Positions 27,191-37,297 are shown, numbered from the stretch's first letter. The stretch is 64,000 nt of DNA from Clostridiaceae bacterium (GCA_012518795.1 JAAYRL010000054.1:33834-97833); one strand, 5' to 3'. Notes: generated by a model from the letters alone, not told the origin. Translations and numbers: made by a program.

Positions 27191-28403
27191 CGTTTATAGT
27201 ATTTCCTTTATCAATATCTAAATTTAATTGGTCAAAACCAAGTTGAGTATATTCTGTTGCTTCAGTTCCGTTTAAATTCTTTTCAATTTTACTTTCAGTT
27301 TTACATTCATTATTGTTTTTATCAGTCATGTTCTCCGCAGCATTTGTCGAAAAAATATCCGTCGGCGGAGTTAAGTTTAAATGGCGCCAGCCTTGTTCCA
27401 TCAGAATTCTGCCGCGCGGAGTTTTTGCAATAAAACCCAATTGCATCAAATAAGGTTCGCAAACATCTTCAATTGTTTTCGGATCTTCTCCGGTCATTGC
27501 TGCCAATGTATCTAATCCGACCGGTCCGCCACGGAAGCTTTTCGCCATAACAGACAGTAAATTTCGATCTGTATTATCAAGTCCTTGTGCATCAATCTCT
27601 AAAGCTTTTAAACCGACTTCAACAATATCCGAATCAATTAATCCTTGCCCTTTAACCTGGGCAAAGTCTCGCATCCGTCGCAATAATCTAATCGCAATTC
27701 TCGGAGTACCGCGGCAACGTGTAGAAAGCATCGTCAAGCCTTGTGTATCAATTTCTACATTTAATAATTCGGCATTATGTTTAACGATTTGTGCAATCTC
27801 TTCCGGTTCATATAATTCCAAACGATGAACCATTCCAAAACGATCCCGTAAAGGAGCACTGAGCAAACCGGCTCTGGTTGTCGCTCCAATCAAAGTAAAA
27901 TGCGGTAAATCCAGTCTGATCGATCTTGCACTCGGGCCCTTACCGATAATAATATCCACAATATAATCTTCCATTGCCGGATAAAGTATTTCTTCAACTT
28001 GATAATTCAAACGGTGAATTTCATCAATAAATAAAACATCATGTTCTTGCAGATTAGTTAAGAGTGCAACTAAATCGCCCTGCCGTTCAATTGCCGGTCC
28101 TGATGTTATTCTTATATTTGAATCCATGTTTTGGGCAATAATACCTGCCAGGGTCGTTTTGCCTAAACCGGGCGGTCCATATAATAACACATGATCCAAA
28201 GCTTCATTACGGCTTTTGGCAGCTTTGATAAATATTTGCAAATTCTCTTTGATTTTTTGCTGGCCGTAAAAATGTTCAAAAGATTTCGGTCTTAACGTAC
28301 CTTCAAAACTGTCATCGGAACGCATCTCCCGATCAACTAAGCGAGGTTCTTGTTCAATATCGTAATCTTGATTAAAAATACTATAAAAACCGGATTCATT
28401 CAT
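27183..28403 (-). CDS. ruvB: Holliday-junction helicase RuvB, with C-terminal extension
   Basis: AAA+ motor that drives branch migration with RuvA. Walker A is GPPGLGKTT, Walker B DEIH, the sensor region GATTRAGLL, and the winged-helix C-terminus ends near [14 protein letters not shown] (about residue 345). At 406 aa it is about 60 residues longer than usual. The extra tail is polar, rich in Asn, Glu and Lys, and ends with a short amphipathic stretch ([13 protein letters not shown]). It lies 9 nt downstream of ruvA and overlaps queH. Confidence 0.96.
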   Translation of the reverse strand: MNESGFYSIFNQDYDIEQEPRLVDREMRSDDSFEGTLRPKSFEHFYGQQKIKENLQIFIKAAKSRNEALDHVLLYGPPGLGKTTLAGIIAQNMDSNIRITSGPAIERQGDLVALLTNLQEHDVLFIDEIHRLNYQVEEILYPAMEDYIVDIIIGKGPSARSIRLDLPHFTLIGATTRAGLLSAPLRDRFGMVHRLELYEPEEIAQIVKHNAELLNVEIDTQGLTMLSTRCRGTPRIAIRLLRRMRDFAQVKGQGLIDSDIVEVGLKALEIDAQGLDNTDRNLLSVMAKSFRGGPVGLDTLAAMTGEDPKTIEDVCEPYLMQLGFIAKTPRGRILMEQGWRHLNLTPPTDIFSTNAAENMTDKNNNECKTESKIEKNLNGTEATEYTQLGFDQLNLDIDKGNTINDA

Positions 28404-28412
28404 AATATTTGA

Positions 28413-29054
28413 TTATAACACGGAGAGATGTTTAAGCGCATATTTTAAAAGCGACTCAACTGTAATCTCTATTGCGTTTTCTTTCAATTCATAATAAGCT
28501 TTTTCCAAAGCTTTTTCAGCTTCAGACTCCTGATATCCTAAAACCATTAAAGCGGCAATAGATTCTTGACCGACACTTAACAAATTACTGTCCGCCGAAA
28601 TTCCAATACTCTTTGAGGTTTCCGTACCGACCTTGCTCAAATCCGGCAAAGATTTTTTTACTTTATCCTTCAGCTCTAAAATAATTCTTTGAGCTCCTTT
28701 GTTTCCAATGCCTTTAATTTGAGTTAAGCTCTTCACATCATCATTCAAAACAGCCATTGCAAAGCGTTCCGGACTCATACCGCCGACAATTCCGCTTGCA
28801 ACTTTCGGCCCGATTCCGCTTACTGTAATCAACAGCTCATATAGTTTTTTTATTTCTTGATTTGGGAAACCGTAGAGACTCATTTCATTTTCTCTGACAT
28901 TCATATAAGTCCAGACCGTTACCTCTTCACCGATTGCCGGAAACTGATTTGCCATTAAAGAATCATAAAAAATTTCAAAACCAATTCCTTGAACTGTAAC
29001 TATCATACTTTCAGGATGTTTTTGTAAAATTCTACCTGTTAACACTGCGATCAT
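28413..29054 (-). CDS. ruvA: Holliday-junction branch-migration protein RuvA
   Basis: 213 aa. Tetramer that holds the four-way junction and loads RuvB. The N-terminal OB-fold (MIAVLTGRI) is followed by helix-hairpin-helix motifs (TVSGIGPKVASGIVGG and IKGIGNKGAQRIILELK), and a C-terminal UBA-like RuvB-binding domain (about 165-213). Normal length. Followed by ruvB after 9 nt and preceded by ruvC 142 bp away. Confidence 0.96.
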   Translation of the reverse strand: MIAVLTGRILQKHPESMIVTVQGIGFEIFYDSLMANQFPAIGEEVTVWTYMNVRENEMSLYGFPNQEIKKLYELLITVSGIGPKVASGIVGGMSPERFAMAVLNDDVKSLTQIKGIGNKGAQRIILELKDKVKKSLPDLSKVGTETSKSIGISADSNLLSVGQESIAALMVLGYQESEAEKALEKAYYELKENAIEITVESLLKYALKHLSVL

Positions 29055-29084
29055 TATTTATCCTCGAAAATTTTCTACTACTGA

Positions 29085-29142
29085 ATCATTTTTAATTCTT
29101 TATATATTTCGTATTTTTTAATTCTTTATATATTTCGTATTA
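29085..29142. repeat. 26-bp tandem duplication between ruvC and ruvA
   Basis: TTTTTAATTCTTTATATATT-type sequence repeated twice with a 26-bp period (AATTC at 29094 and 29120), in the 142-bp gap ahead of ruvA. Confidence 0.8.
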
Positions 29143-29196
29143 ATATTATCATTGTTGATAATTTAAAACCTAATCTTCATCTGTCTTGTCAATCTA

Positions 29197-29700
29197 TTAT
29201 TGATAGCCTCCGACAGCTAAAGCTGTACTCCTATTTCCACTATGTGCATGACATAAAGCAACAGCAAGTGCATCCGCCACATCATCAGGTTCAGGAATTT
29301 TATTTAATTTAAGTAATACTTTGACCATTTCCTGAACTTGATTTTTTTCGGAATTACCATATCCGGTAACTGCAAGCTTGACCTGTTTCGGAGTGTATTC
29401 GAAGACCGGTATTTTATTTCTCGCTCCCGTAACTACAGCTACTCCTCTGGCTTGTGCAGTGCCGATTGCAGTTGTTGTATTTCTATTGAAAAACAGTTCT
29501 TCAATTGCCATCACATCAGGTTTATATTTATTAATCAATGCTTCCAAACTTTGTTCAATCAATAGTAAACGTTCAGGAAAATATGAATTGGCTTTTGTCG
29601 TAATTAAACCATAATCCAAAACTTTAAATTTCTGTTCTAAATAATCAATAAAAGCATAACCGGTAATGGCATACCCGGGATCAATTCCAAGTATAATCAT
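29197..29700 (-). CDS. ruvC: Crossover-junction resolvase RuvC
   Basis: 167 aa. Dimeric endonuclease that cuts Holliday junctions. Catalytic acidic residues are Asp7 (LGIDPGYAITG), Glu67/68 (AIEELFF) and the aspartates in DDVADALAVALCH (about 138-143). First gene of the ruvC-ruvA-ruvB-queH-rqcH run. Confidence 0.96.
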   Translation of the reverse strand: MIILGIDPGYAITGYAFIDYLEQKFKVLDYGLITTKANSYFPERLLLIEQSLEALINKYKPDVMAIEELFFNRNTTTAIGTAQARGVAVVTGARNKIPVFEYTPKQVKLAVTGYGNSEKNQVQEMVKVLLKLNKIPEPDDVADALAVALCHAHSGNRSTALAVGGYQ

Positions 29701-29800
29701 ATTTTATCTGCATATCCTATCAAACATTTGTTCTTATTCTAGCATAGATTCTCTTACAATACATACTGATTAACTATATTCTTTAGAAATTAAAGCTGAT

Positions 29801-29930
29801 TAGATTACGTTATTTGTCAACTTAAATATAGATTAAAGTGTATCATTTGTTAACTTAAACGGATTACAATATATAATTTGTAAACTTAAGCAGATTAAAA
29901 GATATTATTTGTAAACTAAATCAGATCAAG
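29801..29930. repeat. Degenerate tandem repeat of about 31 bp upstream of ruvC and yihY
   Basis: Four diverged copies of GATTAnnn...ATTTGTNAACTTAA (ATTTGT at 29812, 29845, 29876 and 29907; spacing 33, 31, 31) fill the divergent promoter gap between ruvC and the YihY gene. Confidence 0.7.
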
Positions 29931-29962
29931 GTAAGATTTGAATTATTGACTTAGGTGGAAAA

Positions 29963-31063
29963 ATGAAAAATAAAAATAGAATAGAAAACCCAAATAAAAA
30001 TAATAAAGATTCTGAATTGAACAAAGAACAAAAAGAGGTCCACAAAAAATCATGGATCAGAATCATTAAAGATATAATAATCAACGGACCTAGAGCTTGG
30101 CGTGGCAAAAGAGCAGGCAGATATTGGGATTATTCAATTGACTTCATCCAAATGGTTACATATCACAGAATCGGTGACAAGGCAGCAGGAGTTGTTTATT
30201 ATTTATTATTGGCTTTTGTTCCTTTGTTAATGTTAGTAATGTTTTTTGTTTCTCTAATAGGACAAAATATTGAAATAACTCCTGAAGCAATTGAAAGAAT
30301 TAGAAGTTTCTTGCCCGAACCTATTTTGATTATTATCGAATCATTAACTATTAATATTAGGTCACCGTTGTCAACTTTTTCTTTAATTATTACTATCAGT
30401 ACGGCCTTGTGGGCAGCAAGCCGTGGCATCGGTCAAGTTTTTACAGGTATTGCTACAATATATCCGCCGCGTGATAATACGCTGCCTTTGCCCCCGAGAA
30501 TATTCGGTATTGTTTTTACTCTTTTTTTCTTTATATTGTTGACACTTGCAACAGTTGTCATGAGCTTCGGTCGTGTTATTTTTAATTTTCTCAATGAAAA
30601 TTTAGAATTCCTTGATATTCAAAATTGGGTTGTCGATTTGGTCACATACGGCTTTAGCTTTTTCGTAATTTTCATTATCCTCTATATTCTCTACTATACA
30701 AATTCCAAACGATCGGTCGGTAATATTCCTAGTGCCCCCGGTGCATTGTTTGCTACTATCGGTTGGATTCTCCTGTCTTATGTGTACTCGTTTTATATTG
30801 CAAATCGGGCATCGTTATCGACTCTGTACGGCGGCTTAGCAAATATTATTATTTTAATGCTCTGGTTGAATTTCACAATTCAAATTCTGCTCTACGGTGC
30901 AATGATCAATTATCAAAGGTCTTGGTATAATGCTCAGCGAAACAAGAAATACATCAAACTAAGTTATGTAATTCGCAGGATAGGTCTGCATGAAAACCCG
31001 TTCAATTATCTGACAAACAATGATGAAAGTGCCAACATCAGTTCATCTGCTGAATCGAAGTAA
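29963..31063 (+). CDS. YihY/BrkB-family membrane protein
   Basis: 366 aa. A basic 60-residue cytoplasmic N-terminus precedes six membrane helices. The family boxes are present: DKAAGVVYYLLLAFVPLL, SRGIGQVFTGI, IPSAPGALFATIGW, and YGGLANIIILMLWLN. Once called ribonuclease BN, the family is now regarded as of unknown transport or envelope function. RBS GGTGG lies 4-5 nt before the ATG. A monocistronic gene convergent with the EIIC permease gene. Confidence 0.92.
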   Translation: MKNKNRIENPNKNNKDSELNKEQKEVHKKSWIRIIKDIIINGPRAWRGKRAGRYWDYSIDFIQMVTYHRIGDKAAGVVYYLLLAFVPLLMLVMFFVSLIGQNIEITPEAIERIRSFLPEPILIIIESLTINIRSPLSTFSLIITISTALWAASRGIGQVFTGIATIYPPRDNTLPLPPRIFGIVFTLFFFILLTLATVVMSFGRVIFNFLNENLEFLDIQNWVVDLVTYGFSFFVIFIILYILYYTNSKRSVGNIPSAPGALFATIGWILLSYVYSFYIANRASLSTLYGGLANIIILMLWLNFTIQILLYGAMINYQRSWYNAQRNKKYIKLSYVIRRIGLHENPFNYLTNNDESANISSSAESK

Positions 31064-31107
31064 TTTTCTTGATGTAATTAGCTTTTTACGTTAACTTTTC
31101 AAGACAC

Positions 31108-31148
31108 AAAAAAGTAGTGATACGAACATTAAATGCACATATCACTAC
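31108..31148 (-). terminator. Terminator of the EIIC permease gene
   Basis: Read on the minus strand: stem GTAGTGATA / TATCACTAC (9 bp, 17-nt loop) followed by TTTTTT. It lies 49 nt after the permease stop, in the convergent gap with the YihY gene. Confidence 0.85.
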
Positions 31149-31196
31149 CGGCAGATTATAATTAATTTAATTTATTATTATTTTATTTATATTCCT

Positions 31197-32789
31197 TTAT
31201 CCTTTACGTTTAGCCGTTTTATTAGCCCAGATTGTGATGAGCATTGCTACAAGGGCAGCTGCCAGCATTGCAATGACTAATTGAACCGGTTTCTCATTAG
31301 TTAAGCCCGGTGCTACAAATGTCGGAACATAAGCAGTACTTTTAACATTAAATAAGCCAACTAAGGCACCACCCACTGCTCCGGCAAATATTGCTCCGCC
31401 AAACACCTTTTTATCACCAAACATATAGGGGTATGCAGCCTCAACAAAAGTGCCAAAGAAGATATTAACTAAAAAGCCCGGTAAAGCAGCAGTTCTGCCA
31501 CCTTTCTCTCTTGGTAAAATAACATTTCCCAAAGTAATGCCGGCGGATACACAAACCAAGCATACTAAATCAACAGCACCAAGGAAACTGAAGCCTGCAG
31601 CTTCCATCTCAATCAGAACGATAGGTAGAATGGCTGCATGATATACACCGCCCATGATAGCCAACCAAATCAATGCACCTGCTACTAAACCTGCAAGAAT
31701 CGCATTGTATGCCAATATTTGGTCAATTAAATTTCTGATTCCATTACCTAAGAAAGCAGCAATAGGTGATATCAGGAACATGCCGACAAAACCTGCCAAT
31801 AAGCCACCTAATGCACCGGATAAAAGATTGGTGGTAGTTCCCGGAACTTTGTTTTTCAAAGCCCAAGTAGCTACATAATAAACGATAATACCTGCCAGAA
31901 TACCGGTTATAATTCCGCCAATGACTCCTCCGTTAGTAGACATTGCACCTGCAATTATACCTGCTACTACACCAATTTCGTCAAAACCTGAAACTTGTTT
32001 TGCTGCAATAGCGGCAAGAATAACAGGCAACAGACCGATAATTGTACTTCCGATAGCAGAAAAAGATGCTGATTCATTACCTGTTACCGAAACTATCCAA
32101 GAATTCAAACTCCCAATCTGTCCTAAGGCAATCATAATTGCCATAGCAATAAATGCAGGCATTGCCGCAAACATGATTCCTCGCACATTGATTCTTTGCC
32201 ATACTGTTGTTGACTCAGCACTTGCACTTGCCGAAGAAGTAAGAACAGCTCTGTATTTATGATCATGCGCTTTCGCTAAAGCTGAAATATAAGCAACCGC
32301 TCTTGTCCTGTCAGTTGTACCTGTTGTTCCGGTTGACGAAACGACGTTGCAGCCCATTTGTTCATATACACCCATCGCAGAACCACCTGAACCTGCAACC
32401 GGAATTTGTGTGTTCTTAGCTGCTTCAGCCGAAGCTTTATTGTTTGACTTAGGATCAGCACTGATAACAACTAAACCTTCAATTTCTTTAGCTTCTATTT
32501 GTTCAGCTAAATTTGCATCTAACACTTTAACTGTTTCATTAATCGCTGATAACTCCCCTTGCTCAGACAATGTCAAATCCCCATTCGAATCTAAAGTATA
32601 TAAACTTACAACAGAATCTTCTTTAATGTTATCCAAAGACGTTGTTGCCGCAACAAATTGTACAAAAGCTACTTCAAAATCCGCCGCCTTAGCTTGAGTC
32701 AGAACCTCACCTAACAGCTTTTGAGGATTATTTCCACCTTGAGAATAGAGATTACCTCCACTGCTGCCTACAATTGCTATTTTCTTCAT
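31197..32789 (-). CDS. PTS EIIC-like permease with unusual N-terminal domain
   Basis: 530 aa. Residues about 1-190 form a soluble domain beginning KIAIVGSSGGNLYSQGG, with later glycine-rich turns (VAGSGGSAMG and SSTGTTGTTDRTRA). This suggests a nucleotide- or sugar-phosphate-binding Rossmann-like fold. Residues about 205-530 form about ten membrane helices resembling PTS EIIC, with the AAYPYMF region near the position of the conserved G-I-T-E-P box. No EIIB cysteine or EIIA histidine domain is visible, and no such genes are adjacent. The start is the ATG after GTG-TGT, 7 nt from AGGAG. The substrate is unknown. Confidence 0.72.
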   Translation of the reverse strand: MKKIAIVGSSGGNLYSQGGNNPQKLLGEVLTQAKAADFEVAFVQFVAATTSLDNIKEDSVVSLYTLDSNGDLTLSEQGELSAINETVKVLDANLAEQIEAKEIEGLVVISADPKSNNKASAEAAKNTQIPVAGSGGSAMGVYEQMGCNVVSSTGTTGTTDRTRAVAYISALAKAHDHKYRAVLTSSASASAESTTVWQRINVRGIMFAAMPAFIAMAIMIALGQIGSLNSWIVSVTGNESASFSAIGSTIIGLLPVILAAIAAKQVSGFDEIGVVAGIIAGAMSTNGGVIGGIITGILAGIIVYYVATWALKNKVPGTTTNLLSGALGGLLAGFVGMFLISPIAAFLGNGIRNLIDQILAYNAILAGLVAGALIWLAIMGGVYHAAILPIVLIEMEAAGFSFLGAVDLVCLVCVSAGITLGNVILPREKGGRTAALPGFLVNIFFGTFVEAAYPYMFGDKKVFGGAIFAGAVGGALVGLFNVKSTAYVPTFVAPGLTNEKPVQLVIAMLAAALVAMLITIWANKTAKRKG

Positions 32790-32887
32790 ACACACACTCC
32801 TAAATTTATAATTATAAAAAATATAATATAATTATACATCCTACCAGTTTACCGGAATTATTGAAAGTCTATTTTTCAAGGGCTTTT

Positions 32888-34987
32888 TTAAGGCCTTTTT
32901 TTGGATAAGATGAAAAAATAAAGATAAATACTAACAATAAAAATAAAGCTCAGGAAGGTAATTAGTAAAACAGATATCACAAATTCCACATTACTCATGG
33001 TTTTTAAATCTGAAGAGATTCCTAAAATGTTAGTCCAAGGTAAATAGGATAATATATTGCTATTCAAAATAAACATTTTTGCAATCGTCGGAAGCAAAAT
33101 CACAATAAACAATGGAAATAAAGAAGTTTGTAATTTCTTGATCTTTTTGATGAAAAAATAAGATAGCAATGCCACCAATACAAAACTGATATAGCGTCTT
33201 AGGAATAACAGCAATTCTAATTGTCCCAGGTTTATGTCAAGGGTAAGGTGTTGAATCATTTTGACAGATTGTATGGAAGCCCTGAGTGGCAAGGCATAAT
33301 GACTTTGATGCACCTCATAATAATGTAAGCAAGAATATATTGCATTTCCAATTAAAGCTGTTGTATTGATAATGTGAAAATGAGCGGAACTGCGCAAGCC
33401 AAACCTGCTTGGCGTACTGAAAAGTAAATTATCCAGTTCATATACCTTGTCCGGTCCGATTAACCACACACTTAGCAACAACATATTCAGCACCCGGAAT
33501 AAAGATAACAGATTCTGAGTAAAACTATATTCATAATGTTTATACGCCATATCCTGATCAAGAACATATAGTTTTTGTTGATTATCTTCATGAAAAAACT
33601 TCATGTCTGCAAAGTCATTTTTTATTTGGTATAGTACTTCTTTTTCTATTTGATAACGTTGATCTTGTGTAGTGGAAGCTTTAGCTTCTATGTCTTCGAT
33701 CATTTCATTCAATCTCAATTCTTTTTCATCCGTTAATTCACCTGATAATTCTTTGATAGCATTAACATAAGTAATTCTTTGTAATGAAAAATAGACTTCT
33801 TCTTCATAATCAGTTGTCTTTGAGAAAACGGACACACTTTGTAAAATAACAGGAATCAAAAAAACTAAGATTAACTTTCTTTGCAAAAACACTCGATTGA
33901 TTTCAAATAGCAGTAAAGAACGATGAATTATATTTTTGCCTGTTTTCTTTCTCTCTTTAACAATGGAACTATGTCGCTCTTTTCTTTTTTGTAGTTTTGC
34001 CAGTCGTATGCCGGCAAGGAAAAAGAAGAAAACAAAAACACAGAATAAGAAAATATTGGAAATTAATAATCTGGGAACTGCCATGTTCGCGATACTTAAA
34101 TCTTTATATATCGCTATTTGTCCGAAAAAATCAGCACAAGCAATCAAATTTAGATATTTGAATAAATTAAAGATTGAATTACCGGGAATAAAACGGTACA
34201 AACCTGTAGATACAATAAAGATCACTGATATAATAATGATATCAACGGATCTTTTCTTGGTTAAGGAAATGACAAATAAAGATAAAGCAATAAAACTGAA
34301 AGCAATAAGAACAAAATAGAGTATATCGTATAATATTAACTCAGTTACTTTGATTTCTAAATATGCTGTCTTAAAGTAAGGATTGGATTGAATGTTTCTG
34401 GAAAGACTTTCCGGAGTATATCTGAAACCAAGAGTTAAAAGAGGAATGATTTTTATCAGAATCGCATACACAAAAGCCAACCCGGATAAAACAATTATTT
34501 TCACTTTAATTAATTCGCCTCTGCCGGCAGGCAGACTGCGTATAAAGCTGATTAATCCTTCATCTTGATCACCTTTCAATATAATAAGTGCAAGCCAAAT
34601 AATAAAAAGCAACCAAAATATATCGAACTGATTAATCAAAACCAGTTTTGTTAAAGCTGCTTCATCAGTAATCGTTATTTCTATATTTTCTAATGCTTGA
34701 TATTTTTCGATTTGATTTTTTAAGCTTTTGGTCAGAAAAGTTTCATTATCAGAAAAAGAAGATACGATTAATTTATCTTCTAAGGCATTAATTCGTCCGT
34801 TGTTAAAATCATGATATTCTTCTGTAGTGATTGGATCTTCTTCCGGGAAGGATGTTCCCAATATGTCATTGTCATTATCAGCAAAAGTTACAAAAAGCGA
34901 AAAGACAAATCGGCTTAGTAAAAACAATACTAAGATCAACGTGACTTCCTTTCTTGATAAAATTTTTCTGACTTCTGCCTTATACAT
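32888..34987 (-). CDS. ABC-2-type permease, double-length
   Basis: 699 aa. It appears to be two ABC-2-like permease halves in tandem. Each has an N-terminal helix after a short basic start (MYKAEVRKILSRKE, and LLLFEINRVFLQRK at about 362), a large extracytoplasmic loop, then a block of about five helices. It follows the ATPase gene by 23 nt and is the membrane partner of that ATPase. Substrate unknown; the neighbouring lipoprotein suggests export or sensing at the cell surface. Confidence 0.8.
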   Translation of the reverse strand: MYKAEVRKILSRKEVTLILVLFLLSRFVFSLFVTFADNDNDILGTSFPEEDPITTEEYHDFNNGRINALEDKLIVSSFSDNETFLTKSLKNQIEKYQALENIEITITDEAALTKLVLINQFDIFWLLFIIWLALIILKGDQDEGLISFIRSLPAGRGELIKVKIIVLSGLAFVYAILIKIIPLLTLGFRYTPESLSRNIQSNPYFKTAYLEIKVTELILYDILYFVLIAFSFIALSLFVISLTKKRSVDIIIISVIFIVSTGLYRFIPGNSIFNLFKYLNLIACADFFGQIAIYKDLSIANMAVPRLLISNIFLFCVFVFFFFLAGIRLAKLQKRKERHSSIVKERKKTGKNIIHRSLLLFEINRVFLQRKLILVFLIPVILQSVSVFSKTTDYEEEVYFSLQRITYVNAIKELSGELTDEKELRLNEMIEDIEAKASTTQDQRYQIEKEVLYQIKNDFADMKFFHEDNQQKLYVLDQDMAYKHYEYSFTQNLLSLFRVLNMLLLSVWLIGPDKVYELDNLLFSTPSRFGLRSSAHFHIINTTALIGNAIYSCLHYYEVHQSHYALPLRASIQSVKMIQHLTLDINLGQLELLLFLRRYISFVLVALLSYFFIKKIKKLQTSLFPLFIVILLPTIAKMFILNSNILSYLPWTNILGISSDLKTMSNVEFVISVLLITFLSFIFIVSIYLYFFILSKKRP

Positions 34988-35010
34988 AATATGACACGTT
35001 CTTTTGTTAA

Positions 35011-35910
35011 TTATTTTTCGGAATATAAATAGAGATAAACATCTTCCAAGGTGCAGGATTTTTCAATATCTTGGCAATTTTCAAGTAATTCTACAGAGAT
35101 ATTTTCGTTTGCAGATTTGACTATAGTTACTTCCAATAAATCCTTTTCCACTTCTTGCATATGAGAAATATTAAATTTGTCGATATATAATTGAATTTTT
35201 TCTTTGGGTATCAAATAAGTGTGAGATATATTCTGATATTTATGTAATATATTGGAAACCGTATCCTGTTCTAATAGATGACCCTGTTTTAAAAAAACAA
35301 CCTCTTTGGCAATCGAATCTATATCGGAAACAATATGTGTCGCTATCAGCACAATACGCTCCAAGGCTTGTTCTGCAATAAAGTTTTTTAAACGTATCCT
35401 TTCTTTAGGATCTAAACCGGCGGTCGGTTCATCTAATAACAATATTTTAGGATCTCCTAGAAGCGCTTGAGCTAACAATACTCTTTGTTTCATACCGCCA
35501 CTTAAAGTAGAAATTTTTCGTTTCATTAAATTGGCTATACCTAATTTTTTAGTAATATAATCTACTTGTTCCTTGAAATCATCCATATTAATTTTCTTTA
35601 ACAAGGCAAAATATTCAAGGAAACGAAAAACTGTCATGTATTCAAATAACTTTTGCTGTTGCGGCATATAACCCAGAGAAAGTGAAAATTTATTTGCTAT
35701 ATCATCAATATTTTCTCCGTTATAAGTTATGGTTCCGGTATCATAATCTAAAATATTTGCAAGAATATAAAACAAAGTAGATTTCCCTGCACCGTTCGGT
35801 CCTAAAACACCGTAAATACCGGAAGTAAAAGTTGCTTTGAAATTGTTTAAAGCAGGTATAGACTGCCCTTTATATCGCTTAGTAAGATTTTCAATTTGTA
35901 AAATACACAT
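35011..35910 (-). CDS. ABC transporter ATP-binding protein
   Basis: 299 aa. Walker A GPNGAGKST (37-45), Q-loop at GYMPQQQ, signature LSGGMKQR (about 137), Walker B ILLLDEP with TAGLDP following, and H-loop ATHIVSDID. A C-terminal extension of about 80 residues is typical of ABC-2 exporters. It starts 5 nt after the lipoprotein stop and precedes the permease, forming a three-gene operon. Confidence 0.92.
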   Translation of the reverse strand: MCILQIENLTKRYKGQSIPALNNFKATFTSGIYGVLGPNGAGKSTLFYILANILDYDTGTITYNGENIDDIANKFSLSLGYMPQQQKLFEYMTVFRFLEYFALLKKINMDDFKEQVDYITKKLGIANLMKRKISTLSGGMKQRVLLAQALLGDPKILLLDEPTAGLDPKERIRLKNFIAEQALERIVLIATHIVSDIDSIAKEVVFLKQGHLLEQDTVSNILHKYQNISHTYLIPKEKIQLYIDKFNISHMQEVEKDLLEVTIVKSANENISVELLENCQDIEKSCTLEDVYLYLYSEK

Positions 35911-35915
35911 TTTGT

Positions 35916-37229
35916 TTATTCTTCCGCAAAGAGATTTTCATAAACATCCAGATAATCAAATTTTACAACAATTTGATTGTCTATTATTTGATAGAAAGCA
36001 TCTCCGTTTGGCATCATTAAAAAAATATCGCCATTTGTACCGATACACACTTCCATCGGGATTTGAATGACGGCAGCTTCTTCATCACTAATATCAGCAA
36101 TAACTTTTAATTCATTATCGACCACTTTATATATTTTAAAGGCTACCTGGCTGAAACGATCCGGAGTAGAAAGACCAAGTACTGCAGGTATGGCATATAT
36201 GTCTTTACCATTTGTTTCTATATAATAATTAGCAGGTAAAGAATACTTATTAGAAACCTCTTCTTTATCTTTCTTAACATACCATGCTTCCATGTCACCG
36301 GACATATCATCCGGTGGTAAAGAGAGACAAGAATAATATTGAACTCCATCCAATTCAAAAAGATTTCTTATCTTTTCATTATCTTTAGGATATTCAAGCA
36401 AAGTCTTAAAAGAAAATTCTCCATTAGATGCATCATACGAAACATAAATAGTTTTTTCTACAAAGCCAATATCTGTATCAGTTTCCGCAGAATAATTCAA
36501 ATTGAAATGAATCATATTATCTGAAACATCATAGCGTGGAGCAGTGATTTGATTTTCTCTGAAATCTTCACTCACAGGAACAGGAATCGCTTCTTCTGAT
36601 TGCTCAGCTTCCAGATTATAAACCGCAAGAAAATAATCATAAACATATCCCTTGACTGATTCCTCGTCATTTGCTACTTCCGCATAAAGGGTATAGATTT
36701 TGTCACCGGCAAGTGCAAAATCACCATACATGGATTTAATTGAACCAATTCTCTGTCTTTGCAAAGTAGCCGGATCAACTTTGATAACTTGCCAATCCCC
36801 TTTAAGGGAATCGACAGATTCTAAAGTATAAAGATAATTATCATAATAATGGATTGATACATTATCCCCAAAATATGCCTCATGTGCTTCTCCATCCTGA
36901 TAAACCTTTTTCAGTAGGTCCTCTCCTTGAATGGAATCATTGCTGAAAACAACGACTTTGCCGGTTTCTTTGTCCAGATAATGCAGTATTCCGGAACACA
37001 TTATAAAATATCCGTTATCAGTTTCAGCAATATGATGATAAAGATTATAGTAGAACGGATTATCAATAGTCGGCAGTGAAGTTTTTATATTTTCATTTTC
37101 AGCAACAGATTCTTCAGGTGGGGAAGATTCTTTTTTATTACAGCTTGATAGTAATATCATCAGGATAAGTAACACTGAAATTAATAAATAATATTTAGAT
37201 TTCTTGCTTTGAAGTATTTTTGTGATCAT
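35916..37229 (-). CDS. Lipoprotein of the ABC operon
   Basis: 437 aa. A lipoprotein signal peptide with a hydrophobic segment at about 13-29 ends in the lipobox LLSSC, so it is lipidated and held on the outer face of the membrane. The mature part is acidic, with repeated YYD/YSLE-type beta segments suggestive of a beta-propeller (inference). No known family was recognised. Its place directly ahead of the ATPase and permease suggests it belongs to the transporter. A GGTAAG-TT-CTTACC palindrome lies 16 bp upstream of the start. Confidence 0.75.
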   Translation of the reverse strand: MITKILQSKKSKYYLLISVLLILMILLSSCNKKESSPPEESVAENENIKTSLPTIDNPFYYNLYHHIAETDNGYFIMCSGILHYLDKETGKVVVFSNDSIQGEDLLKKVYQDGEAHEAYFGDNVSIHYYDNYLYTLESVDSLKGDWQVIKVDPATLQRQRIGSIKSMYGDFALAGDKIYTLYAEVANDEESVKGYVYDYFLAVYNLEAEQSEEAIPVPVSEDFRENQITAPRYDVSDNMIHFNLNYSAETDTDIGFVEKTIYVSYDASNGEFSFKTLLEYPKDNEKIRNLFELDGVQYYSCLSLPPDDMSGDMEAWYVKKDKEEVSNKYSLPANYYIETNGKDIYAIPAVLGLSTPDRFSQVAFKIYKVVDNELKVIADISDEEAAVIQIPMEVCIGTNGDIFLMMPNGDAFYQIIDNQIVVKFDYLDVYENLFAEE

Positions 37230-37244
37230 ATAATGCTCGTTTCC

Positions 37245-37258
37245 GGTAAGTTCTTACC
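37245..37258. promoter_or_regulatory. Possible operator palindrome upstream of the ABC operon
   Basis: GGTAAGTTCTTACC, a perfect 6+6 inverted repeat with a 2-bp centre, between the start of the lipoprotein gene and the end of the glycosyltransferase fusion. Operator function is inference only. Confidence 0.3.
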
Positions 37259-37297
37259 ACTTGATAAGATTCAATTCATACTGAATCGGTGAACCTG

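Noticed and set aside
32840..32887. Terminator after the ABC permease gene (AAGGCC/T-rich segment)
   Set aside because: Arms around AAGGCCTT and AAGGGCTT do not form a convincing single hairpin followed by a T-run in the right direction.
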